Assembly: GCA_948144175.1 (NCBI GenBank)
Contig: CANXME010002158.1
Coordinates: 1 to 64,000, forward strand
From: Closterium sp. NIES-65
Taxonomy: Eukaryota; Streptophyta; Zygnematophyceae; Desmidiales; Closteriaceae
Direction: 5' to 3'
DNA length: 64,000 nucleotides
Made by a program: the position numbers and the translations under genes. A model generated the notes under the pieces. That model did not search any database. It was not told the DNA's origin and saw nothing but the letters and a program-made list of their open reading frames with translations. This document shows positions 22,457-33,178 of this stretch, one piece after another (within the stretch, counting starts at the first letter, position 1; every line of letters starts with the position of its first letter).

Positions 22457-25400
22457 AGTACACGGAATCTAGTGGTCTCACTCAAATATAAGGTAGGAAA
22501 TATATTCATCTAGTGAACGTAAGGGTTTGAAAGGTAACTAATACACATGTGTAGAGAAAATGGTGCATCGGCCAGTCTGGCTGGCATTTTGCACTCATAG
22601 TGCAGGTGGGGCCAGGGAGAACGGAAACGCTCGTTTCTCAAAAAGTAGAGGGAATCTAACGGTCTCACTCAATCAGAAGGTGGGAAATATATAAGTCTAG
22701 TCAGCTAAAAAGGTTTGAAATGTATTCAACGCACATGTATAGAGAAAATGGTGCATTGGCCAGGTCGGTCAGTATCGGAACTTAAAATGCAAATGTCAGG
22801 GAGAACGGAAGCGCTCAGATCTCGCATAGTACACGGAATCAAGTGGTCTCACTCAAATAGAAAGTAGGAAATATATTCATCTAGTGAACGTAAGGGTTTG
22901 AAAGGTAACTAACGCACATGTGTAGAGAAAATGGTGCATCGGCCAGTCTGGCCGGCATTTCTCACTTATAGTGCAACTAGGGCCAAGGAGAACGGAAACG
23001 CTCATTTCTCAAAAAGGAGAGGGAATCTAGTGGTCGCACTCGATCAGAAGGTGGGAAATATATAAATCTAGTGAGCTAATAAGGTTTGAAAGGAATCTAA
23101 TGCTTATGTATATGGAAAATGGTGCATTGGCCAGGTCGGTCAGTATGGGAACTTAGAGTGCAAATGCCAGGGAGAACGGAAGCGCTCAGATCTCGCATAG
23201 TACACGGAATCTAGTGGTCTCACTCAAATAGAAGGTAGGAAATAAATTCATCTAGTGAACGTACGGATTTGAAAGGTAACTAACGCACATGTGTAGAGAA
23301 AATGGTGCATCGGCCAATCTGGCCGGCATTTCGCACTTATAGTGCAACTAGGGCCAAGGAGAACAGAAACGCTCATTTCTCAAAAAGTAAAGAGAATCTA
23401 GCGGTCTCACTCAATTAGAAGGTGGGAAATATATAAATCTAGTAAGCTAATAAGGTTTGAAAGGAATCTAATGCATATGTATATGGAAAATGGTACATTG
23501 GCCAGGTCGGTCAGTATGGGAACTTAGAGTGCAAATGCCAGGGAGAACGGAAGCGCTCAGATCTCCCATAGTACACGGAATCTAGTGGTCTCACTCAAAT
23601 AGAAGGTAGGAAATAAATTCATCTCGTGAACGTAAGGGTTTGAAAGGTAACTAACGCACATGTGTAGAGAAAATGGTGCATCGGCCAGTCTGGCCGGCAT
23701 TTCGCACTTATGGTGCAAGTAGGGCCAAGGATAACGAAAACGCTCATTTCTCAAAAAGTAAAGGGAATCTAGCGGTCTCACTCGATCAGAAGGTTGGAAA
23801 TATATAAATCTAGTGAGCTAATAAGGTTCGAAAGGAATCTAATGCATATGTATATGGAAAATGGTGCATTGGCCAGGTCGGTCAGTATGGGAACTTAGAG
23901 TGCAAATGCCAGGGAGAACGGAAGCGCTCAGATCTCGCATAGTACACGGAATCTAGTGGTCTCACTCAAATATAAGGTAGGAAATATATTCATCCAGTGA
24001 ATGTAAGGGTTTGAAAGGTAACTAACGCACATGTGTAGAGAAAATGGTGCATCGGCCAGTCTGGCCGGCATTTCGCACTCATAGTGCAGGTGGGGCCAGG
24101 GAGAACGGAAATGCTCGTTTCTCAAAAAGTAGAGGGAATCTAACGGTCTCACTCGATCAGAAGGTGGGAAATATATGAATCTAGTCAGCTAAAAAGGTTT
24201 GAAATGTATTCAACGCACATGTATAGAGAAAATGGTGCATTGGCCAGGTCGGTCAGTATCGGAACTTAAAATGCAAATGCCAGGGAGAACGGAAGCGCTC
24301 AGATCTCGCATAGTACACGGAATCAAGTGGTCTCACTCAAATAGAAAGTAGGAAATATATTCATCTAGTGAACGTAAGGGTTTGAAAGGTAACTAACGCA
24401 CATGTGTAGAGAAAATGGTGCATCGGCCAGTCTGGCCGGCATTTCGCACTTATAGTGCAAGTAGGGCCAAGGAGAACGGAAACGCTCATTTCTCAAAAAG
24501 TAAAGGGAATCTAGTGGTCTCACTCGATCAGAAGGTGGGAAATATATAAATCTAGTGAGCTTATAAGGTTCGGAAGGAGTCTAATGCATATGTATATGGA
24601 AAGTGGTGCATTGGCCAGGTCGGTCAGTATGGGAACTTAGAGTACAAATGCCTTGGAGAACGGAACCGCTCAGATCTCACATAATACACGGAATCTAGTG
24701 GTCTCACTCAAATATAAGGTAGGAAATATATTCATCCAGTGAATGTAAGGGTTTGAAAGGTAACTAACGCACTTTTGTAGAGAAAATGGTGCATCGGCCA
24801 GTCTGGCCGGCATTTCGCACTCATAGTGCAGGTGGGGCCAGGGAGAACGGAAACGCTCGTTTCTCAAAAAGTAGAGGGAATCTAGCGGTCTCACTCGATC
24901 AGAAGGTGGGAAATATATAAATCTAGTGAGCTAATAAGGTTCGAAAGGAATCTAATGCATATGTATATGGAAAATGGTGCATTGGCCAGGTCGGTCAGTA
25001 TGGGAACTTAGAGTGCAAATGCCAGGGAGAACGGAAGCCCTCAGATCTTGCATAGTACACGGAATCTAGTGGTCTCACTCAAATAGAAGGTAGGAGATAA
25101 ATTCATCTAGTGAACGTAAGAATTTGAAAGGTAACTAACGCACATGTGTAGAGAAAATGGTGCATCGGCCAGTCTGGCCGGCATTTCGCACTTATAGTGC
25201 AAGTAGGGCCAAGGAGAACGGAAACGCTCATTTCTCAAAAAGTAAAGGGAATCTAGCAGTCTCACTCGATCAGAAGGTGGGAAATATATAAATCTAGTGA
25301 GCTAATAAGGTTCGGAAGGAATCTAATGCATATGTATATGGAAAGTGGTGCATTGGCCAGGTCGGTCAGTATGGGAACTTAAAGTGCAAATGCCTGGGAG

Positions 25401-26077
25401 AACGGAACCGCTCAGATCTCGCATAATACACGGAATCTAGTGGTCTCACTCAAATATAAGGTAGGAAATATATTCATCTAGTGAACGTAAGGGTTCGAAA
25501 GGTAACTAACGCACATGTGTATAGAAAATGGTGCATCGGCCAGTCTGGCCGGCATTTCGCACTCATAGTGCAGGTGGGGCCAGGGAGAACGGAAACGCTC
25601 ATTTCTCAAAAGGTATAGGGAATCTAACGGTCTCACTCGATCAGAAGGTGGGAAATATATAAATCTAGTCAGCTAAACAGGTTTGAAATGTATTCATCGC
25701 ACATGTATAGAGAAAATGGTGCATTGGCCAGGTCGGTCAGTATCGGAACCTAAAATGCAAATGCCAGGTAGAACGGAAGCGCTCAGATCTCGCATAGTAC
25801 ACGGAATCAAGTGGTCTCACTCAAATAGAAAGTAGGAAATATATTCATCTAGTGAACGTAAGGGTTTGAAAGGTAACTAACGCAGATGTGTAGAGAAAAT
25901 GGTGCATCGGCTAGTCTGGCCGGCATTTGGCACTCATAGTGCAAGTAGGGCCAAGGAGAACGGAAACGCTCATTTCTCAAAAAGTAAAGGGAATCTAGCG
26001 GTCTCACTCAATCAGAAGGTGGGAAATATATAAATCTAGTGAGCTAATAAGGTTCAGAAGGAATCTAATGCATATAT
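22457..26077 (-). repeat. Satellite array, reverse orientation (segment 4)
   Basis: Same A/B satellite as before but reverse-complemented (CACGGAATCTAGTGG, CGCTCATTTCTC, GGTCGGTCAGTATGGG). About 19-20 monomers, no gene. It ends at TATAT, the putative target duplication of Copia-3. Confidence 0.93.
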
Positions 26078-26209
26078 TGTCAGAACATATAGCTTACTTG
26101 TTTCTGTAGGCTATAGTGGGGTATCCCATAGGGGGTACAACCCAATTAGGGTTTCCTATTTGTACTCACTTCGTTCATAGTCATTTCATTCTCGTTCTTT
26201 GTTTCCACT
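26078..26209 (+). repeat. Copia-3 5' LTR
   Basis: 132 bp, begins TGTCAGAACATATAG and ends TTTCCACT (an A in the 3' LTR). It carries the GTAGGCTATAGTGGGGTA core and CATAGTCATTTCATTC shared with the fragment at 60672. Confidence 0.93.
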
Positions 26210-27205
26210 TGGAATCAGAGCAGGTTCCCTCCTAGGGACTGCTTCTAGGGCCCACCGAACCGCGCCCCGAGGCGCGTTTTTTTTTTTTTAGCGACCCGTC
26301 GTGTCGCCCCTAGCGGACCGTTGCGCCGCCCTTCCCCACGCGGCCCCGCCGCCCTCTGCCTCGCGGCCCCGCCGCCCTCTGCTACGCGGCCCCGCCGCCC
26401 TCTGCTACGCGGCCCCGCCGCCCTCTGCTACGCGGCCCCGCCGCCCTTCGATCGCGGCCCCGCCGCCCTTTGCCACGCGGCCCCGCCGCCCTCTGCTACG
26501 CGGCCCCGCCGCTCTCTGCTACGCGGCCCCGCCGCTCTCTGCTACGCGGCCCCGCCGCCCTTCGATCGCGGCCCCGCCGCCCTCTGCTACGCGGCCCCGC
26601 CGCCCTCTGGTACGCGGCCCCGCCGCCCCCTGCTACGCGGCCCCGCCGCTCTCTTCGGTAGCGGCCCCGCCGCCCTCTGCTACGCGGCCCCGCCGCCCTC
26701 TGCTACGCGGCCCCGCCGCCCTCTGCTACGCGGCCCCGCCGCTCTCTTCGGTCGCGGCCCCGCCGCCACTCTGCTACGCGGCCCCGCCGATCCGCCCAGC
26801 AGCAGCCGCCGCCGCCTGAGCCACCGCCGAGCCACCGCCGAGCCGCCGCCGAGCCGCCGCCGAGCCGCCGCCGAGCTGCCGCCGAGCCGCCGCCGAGCCG
26901 CCGCCCGAGCCGCCGCCGAGCCGCCCGTGCCGCCCGAGCCGCCGCCGAGCCGCCCGTGACGCCCGAGCCGCCCGCGCCGCCCAGCAGCAGCCGAGCCGCC
27001 GCCGAGCCGCCGCCGCCTGAGCCGCCGCCGAGCCGCCGCCGAGTCGCCGCCGAGCCGCCACCGAGCCGCCGCCCGAGCCGCCGCCGAGCCGCCCGTGCCG
27101 CCCGAGCCGCCCGCGCCGCCCGAGCCGCCTGCGGAGCCGTTCTGCTGTTCCTCTGCTGCTGACCTACCCGCCTCTCCCAGCCCGGTGAGATTTTCAGCTG
27201 CTGTC
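26210..27205 (+). other. Copia-3 5' leader: primer site, stem-loops and GC-rich minisatellite
   Basis: A 996-bp leader. TGGAATCAGAGC (26210-26221) is the primer binding site, one base different from the usual tRNA-Met complement. Stem-loops follow: TCCCT-CCT-AGGGA (26226-26238), CGCGCC-CCGA-GGCGCG (26261-26276) with a T13 tract, and GCGAC/GTCGC (26291-26307). About 20 units of 23 bp with core GCGGCCCCGCCGCC and CTCTGCTAC (26324-26790) follow, then GCCGCCGAGCC-type units (26800-27130). Because 23 is not a multiple of 3, all frames read through into 23-residue peptide repeats; these are not treated as genes. Confidence 0.85.
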
Positions 27206-30200
27206 ATGGCCACCCCCAATGTTCTTACCTTTGACGCTGAGGGGAGGGCCATTGACTTTGCCGTCTGGATTGAAGACGTGCAGCTGTACTTACTGTGTGA
27301 TGCGATAGATGAGGTCTCTCTCTTTGACTTTGTCTCTGGCGCTGTCCCTGCCCCACCTGCTGATGCTGACTCTGCCGTTCGCTCCAAGTGGGCGACCCGC
27401 GATGCTGCTGCACGTCTTGCTGTGCGTCGCCACCTCCCTTCCTCTGAGCGTGCCCACTTTAGTCAGTGCAAGACCGCTCAGGCCTTGTACGACGCTGTAG
27501 TTGCACGCTACTCCTCCCCTTCCTCCGCTACCCTTAGCCGCCTCATGCTACCGTTTCTCTTCCCTGACCTCGCTTCCTTTCCCACTGTCGCTGACCTCGT
27601 TACCCACCTCCGTGCTAGTGACACCCGCTACCGCGCTGCCCTTCCTGCTGAGTTCCGCGCTGCGAACCCTCCTCCCATGTACATCACTCTCTACTTTCTC
27701 GTCACCCGTCTCCCTGAGTCCCTTCGTGTCGTTAGGGACCAGTTTCTCTCTGTCTGTCCCACCACTCTCACTGTCGACCTCCTTGAGGAGTCCCTGCTAG
27801 CGGCTGAGAAGAGTATTGTCGCTGTAGGGGCCTCTCGGGGTGACCCTCGCACCCCCATCTTTGAGGGGTGTGGTCCTTCCCCCCTGCTGCCCTCTGTCGC
27901 CTCTGCCGCTGCGGCCGACCTCACTGGTTTTGAGTCGGTCGGCGCGGCGTCTGCCCCCAGCGGCAGACGCCGCGCTGGCAAGGGCAAGGGGGGCAAGGGA
28001 GCGGGTGGAGCTAGAGGGGGCGGTGGAGGAGGCGGTGGGGGTGGCGGGGGGAGTGGGGGTGGCGGTGGGGGTGGTGGCGGGAGTGGAGGTACTGGTGGCG
28101 GCGGTGGAGGCGGAGGTGGCGGCGGAGGTGGTAGCGGAGGAGGCGGTGGGAGCGGTGGGAGCGACGGTCCTGGTGGGGGAGGTGGAGGTGGAGACGGGGG
28201 TGGCGGTGGAGGCGGGGGTGGCAGTGGAGGCGGGGGTCGGAGTGGCTCGTCCCAGCGGAGCAGCTCCGGGGGTGGTCAGCGCCAGCAGCAGCAGCAGCAG
28301 CAGCCGCAGCAGCAGCCACAGCAGCAGCAGCGCTCTCGCACCGTCCCCGCCCCTCAGCAGCTCCGTGAGTGGTACTCGCAGCGTCAGCGTGGTGGTGCGC
28401 TTGGTCCTTGCCCCTACGTTCTCCGCACCGGTGACCGTGCAGGGGAGAGGTGTGGAGGCGCCCACACTGCCCGCCGCTGCTTTGGCCGCCTGACTGACGC
28501 CTGGCGTCAGCAGTTTCCGGAGGCAGCTGAGATCCCCCGCTGGGGAGAGCTGTCTAGGGCTGGTGTAGCTATTTATGATCTTGATTTTGATGCTATTCTC
28601 TCTGCTATGTATGCTGCGATTGGTAGTGATGAGGATGACTGTTACCGGTGTTTCCCGCCCGACCCGGGCATTGGTACTGCCGCGTCAGGTACTAGTGAGG
28701 CTGCTGCTCTAGGTGCCAGTGCGTCTGTGCTCTCAGGTGCTGGTGAGTCTGCCCTCTCAGGTACTGTGTCGGCTTCGGCCTCTCACACCTTCACCCTTGA
28801 CTCTGGAGCGTCTCGCTCCTTCTTTCGGGACCGCACCACTCTCACGCCGCTGAGTCGGCCGGTTGCGGTGTCCCTGGCTGACCCCTCTGGGGGGCCTGTC
28901 CTGTCTCGCTTCTCCACTGTCCTCCCGTGTCCGGCGGCCCCCTCTGGCACCCTGACTGGTCTTTACCTCCCCTCGTTCTCGACGAACTTGGTGAGTGGTG
29001 CTGACCTCCAGGATGCGGGTGTCCACCAGTTCACCCCTGCTCGTCAGCGGGTGACCCACTGCACGGAGGCGGATACAGGTCGCCACCTGGCTACGTTTAC
29101 ACGTCGGCCAGGGTCGAGCCTGTACACTCTGACCACTGCTTCTCCTCCAGGTGCTGAGTCTGGTAGGGTCACTTCGTCTGGTCAGGTGTTTGCTGCAGCG
29201 TCCAGGTCTGGTCCTGAGTCTGCCCCCTGCTCGTGCCGTCGTCTGTCTCACGAGACCCTCCTCTGGCACCACCGCCTTGGCCACCCCTCTCTGCTTCGGC
29301 TCAGAGGCATGGCCTCGCGAGTCCTTGTGTCTGGTCTTCCCCGGTCTCTCCCTCCCCTCCCTCCGGGCCCTGGCCCCACCTGTGTCCCCTGTGTCGAGGG
29401 GCGCCAGCGTGCTGCCCCTCACTCCTCCCTGTTTCCTCCGACAGAGGCCCCGTTGCAAACGCTTCACATGGATGTGTGGGGCCCAGCCCGCGTCCGTGGA
29501 CAGGGTCAGGAGCGCTACTTCCTGCTGGTGGTTGACGACTACTCGCGTTACACCACAGTCTTCCCCTTGCGCAGCAAGGGTGAGGTCACTGCGGTGTTGA
29601 TCGACTGGATCCGCGCAGCTCGTCTCCAGCTTCGGAGGAGCTTTGGCTCTGACTTCCCTGTTTTGCGTCTGCACTCGGACAGAGGCGGAGAGTTCTCCTC
29701 TGGCCTCCTGAGTGCCTACTGTCGTGCGCGAGGCATCCGTCAGACCTTCACGCTTCCGGACTCACCGCAGCAGAATGGGATTGCTGAGCGCCGCATTGGC
29801 ATGGTCATGGACGTCGCTCGTACGTCCATGATGCATGCGGCTGCTCCCCATTTTCTGTGGCCGTTTGCGGTCAGGTACGCTGCGCACCAGATCAACCTCC
29901 ACCCCAGGGTCTCTCGACCGGAGACCTCCCCAGCCCTGCTGTGGACGGGGAAGGTTGGCGATGCGTCGGCGTTCCGGGTCTGGGGATCTCGGGCGTTTGT
30001 TCGCGACCTGTCTGCGGACAAGCTGTCCCCTCGTGCTTCTCCCTGCGTCTTCCTGGGGTTCCCCCCCGACGCCCCTGGGTGGCAGTTTTACCACCCCACC
30101 TCTCGACGTGTTCTGTCCTCCCAGGACGTCACGTTCGACGAGTCGGTACCCTACTACCGCCTCTTCCCCTACCGCACTCCGTCCCTCCCCCCACCCCCGC

Positions 30201-33178
30201 TCTTCTTGGTACCAGGTCCCCCCCCAGTAGTCCCCCTCCCCCTTCAGGGTCCTGCCCCTTCAGGTGTGTCCCAGGTAGACGCGGTCGAGCCTGTCGAGGT
30301 CACTGGTGACTCTGGTGCTGCTGCGGGAGCTGAGCCTGGGGGTGCGGAGTCTGGGGGTGCTGAGCCTGGAGGTGCCGAGTCTGGGGGTGCTGAGCCTGGG
30401 GGTGCTGAGCCTGGGGGTGCTGTGCCTGGGGGTGCTGAGCCTGGAGGTGCCGAGTCTGGGGGTGCTGTGCCTGGGGGTGCTGAGCCTGGGGGTGCTGAGC
30501 CTGGGGGTGCCGTGCCTGGGGGTGCTGTGTCTAGGGGTGCTGAGCCTGGAGGTGCTGTGCCTGGGGGTGCTTCGTCTCGCCGGGAGCCACTCTCCCCACA
30601 GGAGCTGCGTGAGTGGTTTGCCGGGCGCTGGAGGCGTGCTGCTGGTGCTGGTGGTTCTTCGACTGCAGAGGGTACTGCTGCTGCGCGCCCCGCCGGCGCT
30701 CGTACTGTGGGTGCTGGAGCTGCTGAGTCTGAGAGTTCTCCTGGAGCTGGTCCTGCTGAGGGTGTTGGCGCTGAGCCTGCCGTTGGCGGCCCTACTGACA
30801 GTGCTCCTGGTGCTGCGGCTGGAGGTTCTGGAGCTTCTGGTGGTGCTGCTGGAGGTGCTGCTGGAGTGGGTGCTCCTGCCGGGGCTGCTGGTGCTGTTCC
30901 TGCTGTTTCTAGCGTCGCCGCGCGGCCCCGACCGTACTTCGTTCCGCTCCTGCAGCAGGTTCTTGGTCTTACACCTCCTCCTCCTCCCTTAGAGGGTCCG
31001 CAGCCTGTCCGGTCACAGCCACAGCTACAGCCTGCCTCCCCTTTGCCTGCTCCTTCTCCCTACGCTGGTCCGACTGGAGGTCTTACTGAGCGTCGTGAGC
31101 CTGCGTCTCGTCCTGTGTCGCCTGTTCGTACTGAGCGCGCTAGTGGTCGCGGGTCGCGTCAGCGTCCTCCTCCTGTCCCTGGCACGCACCGGATGTCACT
31201 GCGTCCGTCCACTGCTCCTCTGCGTGCCCCTTTGCCTTCTCCTCCTGCTTCCTCTCTTCCTGCTCTTGCCGACCCGGAGTCGGACGCTCTTCGTGCTGCC
31301 AGTCCTACTGTCACGCGTCTCCTGGCTACTGCTGTCACTGACCCCTCATTCGAGTCGTCTGCTGCGTTTGCCCTTGTCACTGAGCTTGTCGACTTTGCTG
31401 CGCGCTGTCGTCTAGACTACGCTGCTCGTCTTGTCACTGAGTCTGAGTCCGCCTGTCCTCCGTCCGTCGGGGGTGAGTGTGCCCTTGGCACGGACGTCCT
31501 TGAGGACAGGCAGGAGGAGTTCCAGTGTCTGGCCGCCGCTTCACCTCGTCTCGCGTCTGTACTGCTAGCCCCTGAGGGAGACCCGGATGCACCAGACATC
31601 CCGACTCCGCGTTCTTACGCGGAGGCGATAGAGGGTCCCTACTCCTCTCAGTGGCAGGCAGCTATGGATGCAGAGATGGCTTCCTGGAAGTCCACAGGCA
31701 CCTACGTTGACGCTGTTCCCCCTCCTGGGGCGAACATCGTCAGTGGCATGTGGATTTTCAGGATGAAGCGGCCGCCGGGTTCTCCGCCTGTCTTCAAGGC
31801 GCGTTACGTGGCTCGTGGCTTCAGTCAGCGGCAGGGGGTTGACTACTTTCAGACCTTCTCCCCCACCCCGAAGATGACCACTCTTCGGGTTCTGCTACAC
31901 GTTGCTGCTCACCGTGACTACGAGCTGCACTCTCTCGACTTTAGCACAGCTTTCTTGCAGGGCAGCCTGCACGAGGAGATCTGGCTGCGTCGCCCACCTG
32001 GCTTCACTGGGTCTTTCCCTCCTGGTACCCAGTGGAGTCTCCGGCGTCCAGTCTACGGTCTCCGCCAGGCGCCACGTGAGTGGCACGACACACTGAGGAC
32101 TACGCTCGCGGCACTTGGGTTTGCTCCTTCCACTGCCGACCCGTCGCTGTTTCTGCGCACCGACACCTCTCTGCCGCCGTTCTACATCCTCGTGTACGTC
32201 GACGACTTGGTCTTTGCCACAGCTGACACTGCTGGACTCGCCTACGTGAAGTCCGAGCTGCAGAAGAGACACACGTGCACTGACCTGGGTGAACTGCGCA
32301 GCTACCTTGGCTTGCAGATCACCCGGGACAGAGCACGCCGCACCATTACCCTGACTCAGTCACACATGGTGCAGCAGGTCCTTCAGCGCTTCGGCTTCAC
32401 GTACTCCTCGCCTCAGGCCACTCCTCTGCCTACTCGCCACTCGCTCTCAGCTCTGCCTTCGGATGAGTCCGTAGAGTCGAGTGGCCCGTTTGCAGAGCTT
32501 GTTGGCTGCCTCATGTACCTGATGACCTGCACACGACCTGACCTCGCATACCCTCTTAGCATTCTCGCACGCTTTGTTGCTCCTGGGAGACACCGACCAG
32601 AGCACATGGCTGCAGCGAAGAGGGTGTTGCGCTACTTGTGCAGTACGTCGGGCATGGGACTAGTGCTTGGAGGGCGCAGTCGAGTGGTCCTCACTGGGCA
32701 CGCAGACGCTTCTTGGGCTGACGACCAGGCTACGCAGCGGTCGTCTCAGGGTTACACCTTCAGCCTTGGTTCCGGCTCTGTCTCGTGGCGGGCTACCCGC
32801 TCGTCTTCTGTTCTCGGCTCCAGTTGTGAGGCTGAGATCTACGCTGGGGCTATGGCTGCACAGGAGTTACGCTGGCTCACCTACCTGCTGACCGACCTTG
32901 GAGAGCAGCCTCGTTCTCCTCCAGTCCTGTACGTAGACAACAAGGCCATGCTGGCCTTGTGTCGAGAGCAGCGACTGGAGCACAGAACGAAGCACATTGC
33001 TCTTCGCTACTTTCTTGCTCGTGAGCTACAGCAGCGTGGACAGCTGCGACTTGCGTACGTGGCCTCTGAGGCCAACACTGCTGATGTCTTCACCAAGGCA
33101 CTTGCGCCTTGTGATCATCAGCGTTGCTGCACGCAGTTGGGTCTTGTGCCTGTCTTGCCTCACTTGCTCTCCTCTTGA
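27206..33178 (+). CDS. gag-pol: Copia-3 Gag-Pol polyprotein (complete, 1990 residues)
   Basis: Single frame from ATG 27206 (G at -3 and +4; MATP shared with relatives) to TGA. The frame is open 37 codons further upstream, but that part is leader repeat. Layout: gag core 1-230; polyglycine/serine tract about 257-350; Gln-rich stretch; PQQLREWY 383-390; Cys/His cluster C402, C416, H420, C425; aspartic protease D532-S-G-A; integrase zinc motif H689, H693, C726, C729; integrase catalytic D756, D825, E861 (exact D-X35-E); linker with AEPGG-type pentapeptides (about 1030-1125), then PQELREWF 1131-1138; RT from about 1483 with Y1664-V-D-D; RNase H with D1834, E1877, D1911, D1960. It should encode particle formation, polyprotein cleavage, cDNA synthesis and integration. 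Confidence 0.96.
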   Translation: MATPNVLTFDAEGRAIDFAVWIEDVQLYLLCDAIDEVSLFDFVSGAVPAPPADADSAVRSKWATRDAAARLAVRRHLPSSERAHFSQCKTAQALYDAVVARYSSPSSATLSRLMLPFLFPDLASFPTVADLVTHLRASDTRYRAALPAEFRAANPPPMYITLYFLVTRLPESLRVVRDQFLSVCPTTLTVDLLEESLLAAEKSIVAVGASRGDPRTPIFEGCGPSPLLPSVASAAAADLTGFESVGAASAPSGRRRAGKGKGGKGAGGARGGGGGGGGGGGGSGGGGGGGGGSGGTGGGGGGGGGGGGGSGGGGGSGGSDGPGGGGGGGDGGGGGGGGGSGGGGRSGSSQRSSSGGGQRQQQQQQQPQQQPQQQQRSRTVPAPQQLREWYSQRQRGGALGPCPYVLRTGDRAGERCGGAHTARRCFGRLTDAWRQQFPEAAEIPRWGELSRAGVAIYDLDFDAILSAMYAAIGSDEDDCYRCFPPDPGIGTAASGTSEAAALGASASVLSGAGESALSGTVSASASHTFTLDSGASRSFFRDRTTLTPLSRPVAVSLADPSGGPVLSRFSTVLPCPAAPSGTLTGLYLPSFSTNLVSGADLQDAGVHQFTPARQRVTHCTEADTGRHLATFTRRPGSSLYTLTTASPPGAESGRVTSSGQVFAAASRSGPESAPCSCRRLSHETLLWHHRLGHPSLLRLRGMASRVLVSGLPRSLPPLPPGPGPTCVPCVEGRQRAAPHSSLFPPTEAPLQTLHMDVWGPARVRGQGQERYFLLVVDDYSRYTTVFPLRSKGEVTAVLIDWIRAARLQLRRSFGSDFPVLRLHSDRGGEFSSGLLSAYCRARGIRQTFTLPDSPQQNGIAERRIGMVMDVARTSMMHAAAPHFLWPFAVRYAAHQINLHPRVSRPETSPALLWTGKVGDASAFRVWGSRAFVRDLSADKLSPRASPCVFLGFPPDAPGWQFYHPTSRRVLSSQDVTFDESVPYYRLFPYRTPSLPPPPLFLVPGPPPVVPLPLQGPAPSGVSQVDAVEPVEVTGDSGAAAGAEPGGAESGGAEPGGAESGGAEPGGAEPGGAVPGGAEPGGAESGGAVPGGAEPGGAEPGGAVPGGAVSRGAEPGGAVPGGASSRREPLSPQELREWFAGRWRRAAGAGGSSTAEGTAAARPAGARTVGAGAAESESSPGAGPAEGVGAEPAVGGPTDSAPGAAAGGSGASGGAAGGAAGVGAPAGAAGAVPAVSSVAARPRPYFVPLLQQVLGLTPPPPPLEGPQPVRSQPQLQPASPLPAPSPYAGPTGGLTERREPASRPVSPVRTERASGRGSRQRPPPVPGTHRMSLRPSTAPLRAPLPSPPASSLPALADPESDALRAASPTVTRLLATAVTDPSFESSAAFALVTELVDFAARCRLDYAARLVTESESACPPSVGGECALGTDVLEDRQEEFQCLAAASPRLASVLLAPEGDPDAPDIPTPRSYAEAIEGPYSSQWQAAMDAEMASWKSTGTYVDAVPPPGANIVSGMWIFRMKRPPGSPPVFKARYVARGFSQRQGVDYFQTFSPTPKMTTLRVLLHVAAHRDYELHSLDFSTAFLQGSLHEEIWLRRPPGFTGSFPPGTQWSLRRPVYGLRQAPREWHDTLRTTLAALGFAPSTADPSLFLRTDTSLPPFYILVYVDDLVFATADTAGLAYVKSELQKRHTCTDLGELRSYLGLQITRDRARRTITLTQSHMVQQVLQRFGFTYSSPQATPLPTRHSLSALPSDESVESSGPFAELVGCLMYLMTCTRPDLAYPLSILARFVAPGRHRPEHMAAAKRVLRYLCSTSGMGLVLGGRSRVVLTGHADASWADDQATQRSSQGYTFSLGSGSVSWRATRSSSVLGSSCEAEIYAGAMAAQELRWLTYLLTDLGEQPRSPPVLYVDNKAMLALCREQRLEHRTKHIALRYFLARELQQRGQLRLAYVASEANTADVFTKALAPCDHQRCCTQLGLVPVLPHLLSS

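Noticed and set aside
26301..26959. Open frames of 170-210 residues in the leader repeats of Copia-3 (and similar ones at 7271-8256 and 49472-50381)
   Set aside because: A 23-bp GC repeat without stops gives periodic peptides in all frames; no conserved start or domain.
27095..27205. Upstream in-frame start of Copia-3 Gag at 27095
   Set aside because: The extra 37 residues are leader-repeat sequence absent from relatives; MATP at 27206 is common to all three elements and has a better context.
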